Origin: CAZYXZ01 sp964651395
Lineage (GTDB): Bacteria > Actinomycetota > Actinomycetes > BP-191
NCBI GenBank assembly: GCA_964651395.1
Contig: CAZYXZ010000003.1
Span: 1-64,000, forward strand
Reading direction: 5' to 3'
Length of the DNA stretch: 64,000 nucleotides
Shown one piece after another: positions 7,382 to 16,454 of the stretch. The stretch's first letter is position 1; every line of letters starts with the position of its first letter. The notes beneath the pieces were generated by a model, which saw only the letters and a program-made list of their open reading frames with translations, searched no databases and was not told where the DNA came from. The translations under genes and the position numbers were made by a program.

Positions 7382-9829
7382 CTACTGACTGAGGCGGACC
7401 GTGCGCAGGACCGGGCTGGTCCTGATCTGCGCTTCGCAGAAGCGACCAGGCACCCACTTCTTCTGCCCGAACAGCACGGTCTGGTCGGCGTAGTGCGGTG
7501 AGGTGGGGTTGGCCGACTGCGAGTAGGTCAGGATCGTCCGCGTGTCCGGGCAGCGGCTTCCCGTGAACGAGACGACCTGCACGAAACTGGTGCCGTGCGG
7601 CGGGTCGATGTAGCCGCGTGTCGCGTCCCACGTGACGTTGACGGCGTTGAACATGCCGAGCGTTCCCGGGCCGCCGTGGATCGGGATCTTCGCGCCGTTG
7701 CGCACGGCGTACTGGAAGTCCTTGAGCGGGGCACCGAGCGGGATGCCGGCACCCGCCAGGTCGTTGACGGCGTCGCCGAGCGCCTTCACGACGAGCGGGT
7801 TCGACGTGTCGAGCGTGTTCGGCGTGTGGACCGGGTCGTCCGGGTCGAAGGCGACCTTCCAGGGGCTGAGCGGCAGGAACTGGTTCGCGGCGGACGCCTG
7901 CGACGGCAGCGCGCCGATGACGTTCACCCAGAACCGGCGGAAGAGCAGCGCCCCGCGGCTGTTGGGGTCGTCACGGCCGTCCCATCCTTCGAGCACGGGA
8001 CAGGCCTCGGACACGTCGACCGGACCCTTGGAGGACAGCGCCCAGCCACCGGGCATCGAGTTGCACAGCTCGACCAACGCGTCACGGGTCAGCTCGCCGG
8101 CGTACTGCCGGTTGTTGAACACCAGGTCCTGGAGGTCCTGGCGGGTGAAGCCCTTGTGCTTCGCACCGACTCCGGCGAGCCGCTCCTCGACCATCACCAG
8201 ACCGCTGCGCGTACGCAGGGTGCGAACGGTCTCCTCGTTGCCGATGATCTGCGCGAACCCGGTCAGCGGCTGGCGAGGGTTGGAGAGCCAGTAGCTGTCG
8301 TTGCTGTTGGTGACGTAGTCGCGGCGGATGAGCGAGGGCATGTGGCCCGGACCGAAGGTGCCCGGCTGCAGCGCGTCCGGATCGTTGTCCCACATGCAGT
8401 CGGCACGGCTTCCGTCGAGGACCGGCAGCCGGAGCAGCCGGAAGGTCGCGGTACCGACGGCGGTGTTGCAGTCGGCCGCCTTCTCGTCGGAGACGTTCGG
8501 CGTCACCGAGATGTCGGCGTACAACGCCTCACCGTTGTTGTCCGCCGCGATCGTGTTGACCCACGGGATGCCCTGGTTGCGCTTCAGGATGGCCAGGACG
8601 TCGCGGACCGACGCGGCCTGGTTCACCTCGAAGAAGTGGTTCATGTACCGGAAGTTGCCGGCGTTGGCGTCGCCGAGCGCCCACGCGACAGTCGGCGTCC
8701 ACGGGAAGATCGGCAGACCGATCAGAGACGTGAGCACCGGTCCGTAACGGGTCGAGTAGAGCGTGCGGCTCTGCTTCGCGAGGCTGCCGTCCTCCTGCAG
8801 CACGTCCACGGTCACGTCGCGCGTGGTCATCCGCTCGGGCATGCCGTCGACGAGGTACGCCGTGGGCACGCCGGGCACGAGGGTGAGCTGGAACGGCGTG
8901 AACCGGAACGCGGTCGACACCGTGTGGCTCCACGCGACCGAGGCCGTGTGCCCGATCAGGACCAGAGGGACTCCCAGCAGGCTGCCACCGGACACGTCCA
9001 CCTTGCCCGGGATGGTGATGTGCGCCTGCCAGAACCGCTCCGAGCCGCGCCACGGGAAGTGCGGGTTGCCGAGCAGCAGGCCGCGGCGGTTCACCGTGCC
9101 CTGCGATCCGACCGCGACGGCGTTGCTGCCGATGGCCAACGTCTCGAAGCCGCGCGCCAGCGACGCCGCGGCCGCGTCCGGGTCGGGCGCGACCGGGAGC
9201 GGCAGCGACGGGTGCGGCGGTTGCGCCGACGCGATGCCGTCGATGGCGACACCCGAGCTGGCCAGCAGCGCGAGCTGGTAGAAGCGCCGGTACGCCGTCA
9301 TCTCCGAGATCGGCCGGACCCAGGGCTTGCCCTTGCAGGCCGGGTCGGTGACGCCCGCCGCTCCGCGGATGTCCTTGAGGTAGCGGTTGTAACCCGCGAC
9401 GTAGCCGGCCACGCCGAGCTTGATCTCCGGACGAGGACCGTGCGGCGGGCGCAAGGTGAGCATCTTCTCGATGCGCTTGTCGTCCATGATCTGCTGGAAG
9501 AAGAAGTCGCTGTTGAGGTTGTTGACCGAGTAGCCGTTGCCCGAGAACACGTAGCCGGCGTCCGGGCCGAAGTACCGCGACCGCTGCGCGTCGACCGTCG
9601 TGTAGCTGTCCGCGAGGATGCAGATGTTGTCCTTGGCGGCCGCGTAGCCGTAGCCGAAGCCGACGCCACCCCAGTCCTTCGCGGTGATGTGCGGCATCCC
9701 GTACTCGGTGTACCGGATCGTCGCGGCGAACCGGGGCGCCGCCTGCGCACCTCCGGCGACGAGGCCGCTGCCCAGCAGCACACCGGCCAGGCCGACGCGG
9801 AGCACACGGGATGAGGGAGCGAGGCGCAC
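7382..9829 (-). CDS. penicillin acylase-family Ntn hydrolase (aculeacin A/AHL acylase-like)
   Basis: The 815-residue protein has a signal peptide ending near AQAA. An alpha chain (RYTEYGMPHITAKDWGG, GYAAAKDNICILAD) is followed by a spacer and a beta chain starting at Ser235 in AIGSNAVAVG. Ser235 is the expected autoproteolytic N-terminal nucleophile; GNPHFPW follows soon after. These features match secreted acylases that remove fatty acyl chains from lipopeptides (aculeacin A, echinocandin B) or acyl-homoserine lactones (PvdQ). Which amide it cuts cannot be told. AGGAGG lies five bases before the GTG start. Confidence 0.88.
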   Translation of the reverse strand: MRLAPSSRVLRVGLAGVLLGSGLVAGGAQAAPRFAATIRYTEYGMPHITAKDWGGVGFGYGYAAAKDNICILADSYTTVDAQRSRYFGPDAGYVFSGNGYSVNNLNSDFFFQQIMDDKRIEKMLTLRPPHGPRPEIKLGVAGYVAGYNRYLKDIRGAAGVTDPACKGKPWVRPISEMTAYRRFYQLALLASSGVAIDGIASAQPPHPSLPLPVAPDPDAAAASLARGFETLAIGSNAVAVGSQGTVNRRGLLLGNPHFPWRGSERFWQAHITIPGKVDVSGGSLLGVPLVLIGHTASVAWSHTVSTAFRFTPFQLTLVPGVPTAYLVDGMPERMTTRDVTVDVLQEDGSLAKQSRTLYSTRYGPVLTSLIGLPIFPWTPTVAWALGDANAGNFRYMNHFFEVNQAASVRDVLAILKRNQGIPWVNTIAADNNGEALYADISVTPNVSDEKAADCNTAVGTATFRLLRLPVLDGSRADCMWDNDPDALQPGTFGPGHMPSLIRRDYVTNSNDSYWLSNPRQPLTGFAQIIGNEETVRTLRTRSGLVMVEERLAGVGAKHKGFTRQDLQDLVFNNRQYAGELTRDALVELCNSMPGGWALSSKGPVDVSEACPVLEGWDGRDDPNSRGALLFRRFWVNVIGALPSQASAANQFLPLSPWKVAFDPDDPVHTPNTLDTSNPLVVKALGDAVNDLAGAGIPLGAPLKDFQYAVRNGAKIPIHGGPGTLGMFNAVNVTWDATRGYIDPPHGTSFVQVVSFTGSRCPDTRTILTYSQSANPTSPHYADQTVLFGQKKWVPGRFCEAQIRTSPVLRTVRLSQ

Positions 9830-9913
9830 GGATCCTCCTGAGATGAGCGGCGTGTCTGTTGAGTTTCAACGCGGCGGCCACGGCAACCTCCCGCCGTGCC
9901 TCAGAATGCCGCG

Positions 9914-10771
9914 ATGGGGATCAGCCGGCGCCGACTGCTCATCGGAGCAGGAGCCGCGGCCGTGGTCGGGACCGGCGGGACGGTCGCGTCGTACGATCCG
10001 CGCATCCGTCGCGCGATCCGCGCTCGTGGCCTTCTCGACGGCCCGGACCAGCCCGTGCCCGACGTCGCGGCGCCGGAGCCGCGGGAGTCCACGTTCCGGT
10101 CGCGGCTGATGAACCGCGACGTCGGCTACGCGATCGCCACGCCCGAGCGCCGGTCCGACGTCATGCTGGTCTGCCTGCACGGCCGCGCCGTGGACCACAT
10201 GTACGCCTTCCGGGTTGCGGGCGTGCACAAGTTCGTGGCCGAGCAGCGGCTGCCGTACACAGTCGCCTCGGTCAGTGGCGGGGACGCGTCGTACTGGCAC
10301 AAGCGGCAGGACGGCACCGACGCGCAGCGGATGGTCGCCGAGGAGTTCATCCCGCTGGTCGCGCGCACGCTGCCGAGGCACACCGACCCCCGCATCGTCC
10401 TGCTCGGCTGGTCGATGGGCGGCTACGGCGCGCTCCTCCAGGCAGCGGCGGACCCCGAGCGCTTCGCGGCGGTCTGCGTGACGGGCCCGGCCGTGTGGCG
10501 ACGCGCGACGCAGGTCGCCGTCGGCGCCTTCGACGGGCCTACGGACTTCGCGGCACATGACCTCTTCGACAAGGCGGACGCGCTGAACCGTGCGCGACTG
10601 CGGATCGACGTCGGTCGGTACGACCCGTTCGCGCCCGCGGTCGAGGACCTGATGCGTGCGGTGCCGAGCGCGATCGGTGGCCTGCGGGACGGAGCGCACG
10701 ACAACCAGACGTTCCGCTCCGCCATCCCCGACCAGCTCGACTTCGTGCGGGCCGGGCTGCGCAGCACGTGA
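9914..10771 (+). CDS. secreted alpha/beta hydrolase (esterase D/antigen 85-like)
   Basis: The 285-residue protein carries an N-terminal twin-arginine-like signal (SRRRLLIGAGAAAVVG) and an alpha/beta-hydrolase core. The nucleophile is in GWSMGGYGALL and the probable catalytic histidine in GAHDNQTF near the end. The KRQDGTDAQRMVAEEF segment resembles bacterial esterase-D and mycolyltransferase-like proteins. It is probably exported folded by Tat. Neither candidate start (GTG 9896 or ATG 9914) has a good Shine-Dalgarno, so leaderless translation is possible; I chose the ATG because it lies directly before the signal. Confidence 0.75.
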   Translation: MGISRRRLLIGAGAAAVVGTGGTVASYDPRIRRAIRARGLLDGPDQPVPDVAAPEPRESTFRSRLMNRDVGYAIATPERRSDVMLVCLHGRAVDHMYAFRVAGVHKFVAEQRLPYTVASVSGGDASYWHKRQDGTDAQRMVAEEFIPLVARTLPRHTDPRIVLLGWSMGGYGALLQAAADPERFAAVCVTGPAVWRRATQVAVGAFDGPTDFAAHDLFDKADALNRARLRIDVGRYDPFAPAVEDLMRAVPSAIGGLRDGAHDNQTFRSAIPDQLDFVRAGLRST

Positions 10772-10811
10772 TCGACATGCGCCGGAAACATCCGCAGTGG
10801 ACGATGGCCTG

Positions 10812-11735
10812 ATGGAACCGCAGGTCGAGAGCCGCGTGGTGCACGGTCACCTGCGCTCCTACGTGCGCGCTGGCTCCGGTCCGCCGATCCTGCTGATCCA
10901 CGGGATCGGCGACTCCAACCGCACGTGGACGGAGGTCGTCCCCCTGCTCGCGCGCACGCACACCGTGATCGCGCCCGACCTGCTCGGCCACGGACTGTCG
11001 GACAAGCCGCGCGCCGACTACTCGATCGGCGGCTTCGCCAACGGGATGCGCGACCTCATGACACTCCTCGGCTACGAGCGCTTCACCCTCGTCGGCCACT
11101 CCCTCGGTGGCGGCGTCGCGATGCAGTTCGCCTACCAGTACCCCGAGCGCGTGGAACGTCTGGTGCTCGTCTCGTCCGGGGGACTCGGCGCCGAGGTGAG
11201 CTCCTTGCTACGGCTGGCCGCGCTGCCCGGCGCGGAGCTGGGCATCGCCGCGTCACTGACGAGGCCGGTACGGCGGACGCTGCAGCTGCTCGCCAAGGGC
11301 GCGACGAAGGTCGGCCTGCTCACGTCGTTCGACGTCAACGAGATCTTCGAGGTGTGGAGCGGGCTGCGCGATCCGTCCACCCGGGCGGCGTTCCTCCGGA
11401 CACTGCGCGGCGTCATCGACTGGAAGGGCCAGGCGGTGACAGGTCGCGACCGGCTCTACCTCGCCGAGGGCATGCCGGCGCTGCTCGTCTGGGGCGACCG
11501 CGACCCGATCGTGCCTGTGACCCACGCCGCGAAGCTGGCCGAGGTGTGGCCGGGCGCGCGCATCGAGGTGATGCGGCGGTCCGGGCACGTGCCGCATCGC
11601 AGCCACCCGGAACGCTTCGCGAAGCTGGTTACCGACTTCATCGCGACCACCCCCGCGGCGCAGTACGACGCGAAGCGCTGGCGCCGTCTCCTCGCCGCCG
11701 ACATCGTCGCCCCCGTGGAAGAAACCGGCGCCTAG
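10812..11735 (+). CDS. alpha/beta-fold hydrolase
   Basis: The 307-residue cytoplasmic protein has the full alpha/beta-hydrolase set: oxyanion HG motif in ILLIHGIGDS, the VAPDLLGHGLSDKP loop, nucleophile serine in VGHSLGGGVAM, acid in VWGDRDPIVP, and catalytic histidine in RRSGHVPHRSHPERF. It resembles meta-cleavage hydrolases and haloperoxidase-like esterases, but the substrate is unknown. The gene follows the secreted esterase by 40 bases. Its stop interlocks with the convergent DUF2855 gene in CTAG. Confidence 0.85.
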   Translation: MEPQVESRVVHGHLRSYVRAGSGPPILLIHGIGDSNRTWTEVVPLLARTHTVIAPDLLGHGLSDKPRADYSIGGFANGMRDLMTLLGYERFTLVGHSLGGGVAMQFAYQYPERVERLVLVSSGGLGAEVSSLLRLAALPGAELGIAASLTRPVRRTLQLLAKGATKVGLLTSFDVNEIFEVWSGLRDPSTRAAFLRTLRGVIDWKGQAVTGRDRLYLAEGMPALLVWGDRDPIVPVTHAAKLAEVWPGARIEVMRRSGHVPHRSHPERFAKLVTDFIATTPAAQYDAKRWRRLLAADIVAPVEETGA

Positions 11736-12817
11736 AGCTGGATGACGTGGCCGACTCTCGGGGCCGACGTACCGCCGAGGACTTCGAGCCACACGTCGCG
11801 CAGGGCCTCCGGACCGTGGCTCTCCACGACGTCGACCCAGCCCTCGACGACCGGCGCGAAGCGGCGCCACGCGGCGCCGAACCTGTCCTCCACGCCGCCC
11901 GGTCCCCAGTCGCTGCGCCGCTTGCGGATCTGGTCCGGCGCGAAGAAAAAGGTCGGCTTGCCGCCGAGCAGCGGTCCGGTGCGCTGGCCGAACTCCTCGT
12001 AGTGCGTGGCGCCGACGACCGCGTTGTAGACCAGCTTCTCCTTCAGGTGCTCGTGCAGCGCGACGCGCAGGGTCCGGCTGCCCGCGCAGTCGGCGTACAC
12101 CGTCGGCACGTCGGTCGCCAGCGACGTCACGTCGTCGTAGGAGAGCACCCGGTCATAGCAGCCGAGGGTCTCCGTGAACGCCACGTTGCCGGCCGACGTC
12201 AGCCCGACGACCTCCGGACCGCCGGCATGCTCCTGGAGGAGGAACGCCGTGCCGTAGGCCGTCTTGCTCGACGCCGATGACAGCACCGCGGTGTCGGCGC
12301 CGAAGTAGCCGTTGTCGCTCAGGAAGTCGTCGAGCATGAACGACGTGATGAACAGCGGCCGGTAGAGCACCTGCAGGTCCTCGCGCTCCACCTCGTACGC
12401 CGGGTCGCTGCTGGTGCGCGAGTAGATGTTGTACGGCCCGGGCAACGGCTGGCGGTGCTCGCTGCCGTCGCGGAACCCGCGCTCGTCGAGGTGGTCAGGC
12501 CGGATCACGAGGTGGCTCGAGGTCGGGAAGTACCCGTAGAGCCTCGTGCCTACCTCGACACCTTCGACCTGCGAGTCCGCGACCTCGCCGAAACCCCACA
12601 ACGGGACGCGTCCCCAGCCCTCCTCCGTCGGGAAGAAGTTCCAGTAGCTCATCTCCTCGCCGACCACGGCGTACGTCACGTTGTTCGCCGTGACGCCGAC
12701 CCGGTCGACCTTGATCACCGCCTCGCCAGGGCCGGCCACCGGCACCTCGCGGTCGAGGACGGCGGTCTTCGCGAAGTCGTCGCGGCGGACGACGAGGTCC
12801 CAGGCAGCTGCGGTCAT
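11732..12817 (-). CDS. DUF2855 family protein (MDR-like fold)
   Basis: The 361-residue protein matches the DUF2855 family, distantly related to medium-chain dehydrogenases. It has an N-terminal GroES-like region (GEAVIKVDRVGVTANNVTYAVVG), the WGFGEVADS strand, and a Rossmann-like part with SSASSKTAYGTAFLL and VVGLTSAGNVAF. The usual GxGxxG dinucleotide motif is not evident, so cofactor use is uncertain. The gene is monocistronic and divergent from the secreted protein at 12914. Confidence 0.75.
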   Translation of the reverse strand: MTAAAWDLVVRRDDFAKTAVLDREVPVAGPGEAVIKVDRVGVTANNVTYAVVGEEMSYWNFFPTEEGWGRVPLWGFGEVADSQVEGVEVGTRLYGYFPTSSHLVIRPDHLDERGFRDGSEHRQPLPGPYNIYSRTSSDPAYEVEREDLQVLYRPLFITSFMLDDFLSDNGYFGADTAVLSSASSKTAYGTAFLLQEHAGGPEVVGLTSAGNVAFTETLGCYDRVLSYDDVTSLATDVPTVYADCAGSRTLRVALHEHLKEKLVYNAVVGATHYEEFGQRTGPLLGGKPTFFFAPDQIRKRRSDWGPGGVEDRFGAAWRRFAPVVEGWVDVVESHGPEALRDVWLEVLGGTSAPRVGHVIQL

Positions 12818-12913
12818 GGCCCGGCACCATACGGGTAACTAGTCCTCCCAGCCGGGGCAAGATGCCCAAGACGGGCTATTGGGGCGCAGTCGGGCGTCTG
12901 CGACGGTTCGCCC

Positions 12914-13882
12914 ATGCCCCGAGACACCCTCTTCGCTCCGCGCATCCCACGCTGGACCGGCGCCGTCGTCGCGCTCACAGCCGTGGCCGTCGCCGCGATC
13001 GGGGCGCAGGTCGTCCGCTCGCGCGACGCGGCGAACGTCGCCGTCGCCCCAGCCGTCACTTCCCTCGTCGTCCCGAGCGAGCCCGATGCAGCAACCCCGC
13101 CTGTTGAGGTGCCCACCGCCCCCTCAGCAGTCGTGGCTGCACCCGGGTCCTCGCCGGCGGTCACGCCGTCCGTCGCCGCCCGCCGCGCCGCCGCTGCCGC
13201 CGTGGCCGCGGCCATCCCCAACCCGGTCTCCGTCGTGGTCACCCCACCCACGACCGGGAGCAGCACCCCGCCCGCGACACCGGTCGCCAGAACCCAGCCG
13301 ACCGTCGGCAGCTACCCGGCCACCATCACCGGCAGCGCCAAGCTCAACGGCAACCCGCAGCAGGTCGGGCCGACCGGCACGCTCGACATCGCGCAGCTCA
13401 CCGGGACCGACCAGCACCAGAGCACCGAGGGCGGCCCGGCCGACCTCGACCTGACCCTCCGCTACGACGCCGGCTCGGCCAAGCTCGTCACCCTCGTCCT
13501 GGCGGCGGGTGGCATCACCAAGACGGTCAAGCCGACAGCGCCGGTGCAGTTCCTGCCGTTCGCCGGGCCGCAGGGCACGCGGTGGACCTGGCGCGCGACG
13601 TCCACCGACGGCAAGACGACTATCGACGCGGTCGGCACGGTCACCGGTTCCGACGTGCTGACCATCGACGGCCGCTCGGTACCGGTCACCGTCGTCGACT
13701 ACGTCATGACCCCCAGCGGCGACGTCACAGGCACGGTCCACCTGACCAGCTGGGTCTCCTCGGCATACCGCCTCGTGGTGAAGCAGCACCACGTCATCGA
13801 CGCGAAGGCCACGGCCTACGGCTTCACCGTCCCGTTCACGTGCGACACCACCACCACCCTGACCGATCTCGACCCTGCGTAG
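12914..13882 (+). CDS. membrane-anchored extracytoplasmic protein of unknown function
   Basis: The 322-residue protein has an N-terminal membrane anchor or uncleaved signal (TGAVVALTAVAVAAIGAQVV). A low-complexity Ala/Pro/Thr linker runs to about residue 130, and the C-terminal half is beta-rich with regular alternating strands (VTLVLAAGGITKTVKP, GTVTGSDVLTIDGRSVPVTVVDYVM). The family is not recognised. The stop codon of this gene supplies the Shine-Dalgarno region (AGGAG) of the ABC transporter nine bases downstream, so the two are cotranscribed. A role as an extracytoplasmic partner of the transporter is inference. Confidence 0.65.
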   Translation: MPRDTLFAPRIPRWTGAVVALTAVAVAAIGAQVVRSRDAANVAVAPAVTSLVVPSEPDAATPPVEVPTAPSAVVAAPGSSPAVTPSVAARRAAAAAVAAAIPNPVSVVVTPPTTGSSTPPATPVARTQPTVGSYPATITGSAKLNGNPQQVGPTGTLDIAQLTGTDQHQSTEGGPADLDLTLRYDAGSAKLVTLVLAAGGITKTVKPTAPVQFLPFAGPQGTRWTWRATSTDGKTTIDAVGTVTGSDVLTIDGRSVPVTVVDYVMTPSGDVTGTVHLTSWVSSAYRLVVKQHHVIDAKATAYGFTVPFTCDTTTTLTDLDPA

Positions 13883-13891
13883 GAGCTCGAC

Positions 13892-16057
13892 GTGACTGTC
13901 ACCTCGACGACCCGGCACCGCGTCACCTCCCGCCCCCGCGCACGCGCCGCGTCCGCCGAGGCGGCCCGGCCGGTCACGCTCCGCGTCGAGGGACTGACCT
14001 CCAGCACCCCTGACGGCGTCCGCCTGCTCGACGACGTGAGCTTCTCGCTGCGCAAGGGCTGGCTGGTCGCCGTCGTCGGGCCGACCGGCGCCGGCAAGAC
14101 GTCGCTCGCCAACGCGCTGACCGGGGCGCTGCGCATCGAGTCGGGCAGCGTGTGGCTCGAGGGCGTCGACCTGGCCACCGCCGACGATGCGGCGCGGCGT
14201 CGCATCGCGTACGTCCCGCAGGACAGCGTCCTGCATTCGCAGCTCGACCTGCGGCGCACCCTCGAGTACGCCGCGGTCCTGCGCCTGCCGCCGACCACGG
14301 GGCCGCAGGAGCGCGCGCACCGCGTGTCCGGCGTCCTGGCCGAGCTGGGTCTCGAGGGCTCCGCCCACCTGCCGGTCGGCGCGCTGTCCGGCGGGCAGCG
14401 CAAGCGCGCCAACATCGCCGCCGAGCTGGTCGGCGACCCGCAGCTGATCGTCCTCGACGAGCCGACCTCCGGGCTCGACCCGGGTTACGAGAAGTCCGTG
14501 CTGGCCAGTCTCCGGCAGCTCGCCGACAGCGGCCGCACCGTGCTGACCGTGACGCACAGCCTCACGGTGCTCGAGCAGTGCGACCGCGTCCTCTTCCTCG
14601 CACCTGGCGGCCGGGTCGCGTTCTTCGGACCGCCCGCCGAGGCGGCTGCCTTCTTCGACCGTCGCGACCCGGCGGACGTCTTCGCCGCGCTCGACAGCGA
14701 GCCGGGGACGAGCTGGCAGCGCCGCTTCCGCGACGACCCGGCGTACGCCCGCTATGTCGGCGCGCCGGTCGCCGACGGACCCACGAACGAGCCACACACC
14801 GCCACGCCGAGCGCGCGCTGGCTGCGCCAGCTCACCACGCTGGTACGCCGGCACGTCGCCCTCATCCGCTCCGACCGGCGCCATCTCGCGCTGCTGCTGC
14901 TCGAGGGCCCGATGCTCGGCCTCCTTCTCTACGCCGTCATCGCGCCCAACGCCCTCGGTCCGTGGGGCGCGGCGCCGACGAGCGCCAGCACCGCGTCCGT
15001 CGCGATGTTCCTGGCCGTGAGCGCCACGTGGCTCGGCGCTACCAACGCGATCCGCGAGATCGTGAAGGAGCGCATGATCCTGCGCCGCGAGGTCGGCTCC
15101 GGGCTGGCGCCGAGCGCGTACGTCAGCGCAAAGATGCTGTCGCTCTCGGTCGTCACCAGCGCGCAGGTCAGCGTCCTCACCGTCGTCGCGACGCTGCGGC
15201 AGGGTCCGCTCCCGCGCGGCTCCGTGCTCTCCTCCGGCCTCGCCGAGCTCATCGTCGCGGGCGTCCTGGTCGGTCTCGCCGCCGTCGGCATGGCACTGCT
15301 CATCTCCGCGCTCGTCACCACCATGGACAAGGCGCTGACCCTGCTGCCGATCGCGATGGTGACGCAGATGGCCCTCACCGGCGGTCCGGCGTCGCTGTTC
15401 ACCGTGCCCGGCATCCGGCAGATCAGGGCGCTCACCGGCGCGCACTGGGCGGTCGAGGCGATCACCGCGACCGTCGCGGGCGACCGTGACACGTGGTGGT
15501 CGGCGGTCGTCGCGCTGCTGGCGCTGACCGTCACGTCGGTACTGCTCACGGTGGCTCTGGTCCGGCGCAGCACACGCTCCGCGTCGCACGTCGCGTGGCG
15601 CCCTGAGCTGACCCTCTCCGGTCCGGTGAGCCGGCCGCTGCTCGGCGTGGCTGCGGCCGTCGTGCTCTTCGGTTGCGCCAGCGTGGCGATCCCCCGGCTC
15701 CAGTCCGACGGCGCGCACCCGTCCACCGCCGCCGCCGCCGAGAAGACCTTCCCGGTCGTCGGCCAGCCGGAGCCGGACGTCCGACGTCCGGACCCGGCCG
15801 CCGTCGTCCCCCAGCCGGCTTCGTCGCCGGTCCTGCCGGCTCCTCGTACGCCGGTGGGCGCCGGCCGCGGCGTGACGATCGCGCTGACGCCGGTCGTGCG
15901 GGTCGACGCGCCGGTGACCGTGCCCGTCACGCAACCGATCGCTCCGCCCGCGGTGCAGCCGACCGCGAGCGCGCCGAGCCCCAAGCCGAACGGCCCGGAG
16001 TACGGCGAGGGCGAAGGCAGCTGGTGGACCTGGAACGCGATCGGCAAGAAGCCCTAG
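13892..16057 (+). CDS. ABCG-type ABC transporter (ATPase-permease fusion) with extracytoplasmic tail
   Basis: The 721-residue protein begins with an ATPase: Walker A GPTGAGKT at 63-70, signature LSGGQRKR at 165-172, Walker B LIVLDE at 185-190, and the H-loop histidine at 222. The ABC2-type membrane domain spans about 330-575. This NBD-TMD order is that of ABCG half-transporters, usually exporters. After a further hydrophobic segment (about 582-600) comes a 120-residue Pro/Ala/Val-rich tail ending in GEGSWWTWNAIGKKP, which should lie outside the membrane. I know of no such tail as standard in the family. The substrate is unknown. Confidence 0.85.
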   Translation: MTVTSTTRHRVTSRPRARAASAEAARPVTLRVEGLTSSTPDGVRLLDDVSFSLRKGWLVAVVGPTGAGKTSLANALTGALRIESGSVWLEGVDLATADDAARRRIAYVPQDSVLHSQLDLRRTLEYAAVLRLPPTTGPQERAHRVSGVLAELGLEGSAHLPVGALSGGQRKRANIAAELVGDPQLIVLDEPTSGLDPGYEKSVLASLRQLADSGRTVLTVTHSLTVLEQCDRVLFLAPGGRVAFFGPPAEAAAFFDRRDPADVFAALDSEPGTSWQRRFRDDPAYARYVGAPVADGPTNEPHTATPSARWLRQLTTLVRRHVALIRSDRRHLALLLLEGPMLGLLLYAVIAPNALGPWGAAPTSASTASVAMFLAVSATWLGATNAIREIVKERMILRREVGSGLAPSAYVSAKMLSLSVVTSAQVSVLTVVATLRQGPLPRGSVLSSGLAELIVAGVLVGLAAVGMALLISALVTTMDKALTLLPIAMVTQMALTGGPASLFTVPGIRQIRALTGAHWAVEAITATVAGDRDTWWSAVVALLALTVTSVLLTVALVRRSTRSASHVAWRPELTLSGPVSRPLLGVAAAVVLFGCASVAIPRLQSDGAHPSTAAAAEKTFPVVGQPEPDVRRPDPAAVVPQPASSPVLPAPRTPVGAGRGVTIALTPVVRVDAPVTVPVTQPIAPPAVQPTASAPSPKPNGPEYGEGEGSWWTWNAIGKKP

Positions 16058-16416
16058 CGGGAGACGAGCACCAACAGCAGGGCGACGACGGCGGGCAGCG
16101 CCTGTACGTAGAGGATCCGCCGCGAGGCGGTGAGCGCGCCGAACACGCCGGCGACGGCTACGCAGCTCAGGAAGAAGACGCGCAGCCGGAAGTCGAGTGG
16201 CTCGTTCGCGATCAGGCTCCAGACCAGCCCGGCCACCAGGAAGCCGTTGTAGAGACCCTGGTTCTTCGCAAGCGACGCCGTGGTGGCAGCGTCCTCGGCC
16301 GAGAGGCCGAACGTGGCGCGGCCCTGCGGCTTCTCCCAGAGGAACATCTCGAGAACCAGGAACCAGAGGTGCAGTGCGGCGATCACGCCGATGAGAACGC
16401 TCGAGGCCAGCTCCAT
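16054..16416 (-). CDS. DUF1304 family membrane protein
   Basis: The 120-residue protein has four hydrophobic segments and the DUF1304 pattern: HLWFLVLEMFLWEKPQGRATFGL near the N-terminus and KNQGLYNGFLVAGL in the middle. DUF1304 members are small integral membrane proteins without an assigned biochemical role. The stop interlocks with that of the convergent ABC transporter in CTAG. Confidence 0.85.
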   Translation of the reverse strand: MELASSVLIGVIAALHLWFLVLEMFLWEKPQGRATFGLSAEDAATTASLAKNQGLYNGFLVAGLVWSLIANEPLDFRLRVFFLSCVAVAGVFGALTASRRILYVQALPAVVALLLVLVSR

Positions 16417-16454
16417 GCGCGCAGTATCCAGATGCGCGCAGTACGGTGCACGCG

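Noticed and set aside
12818..12913. Possible structured leader between the DUF2855 gene and the secreted protein gene
   Set aside because: Short GC-rich complementarities are present but no clear stem of more than six bases or known riboswitch core; treated as an ordinary divergent promoter region.
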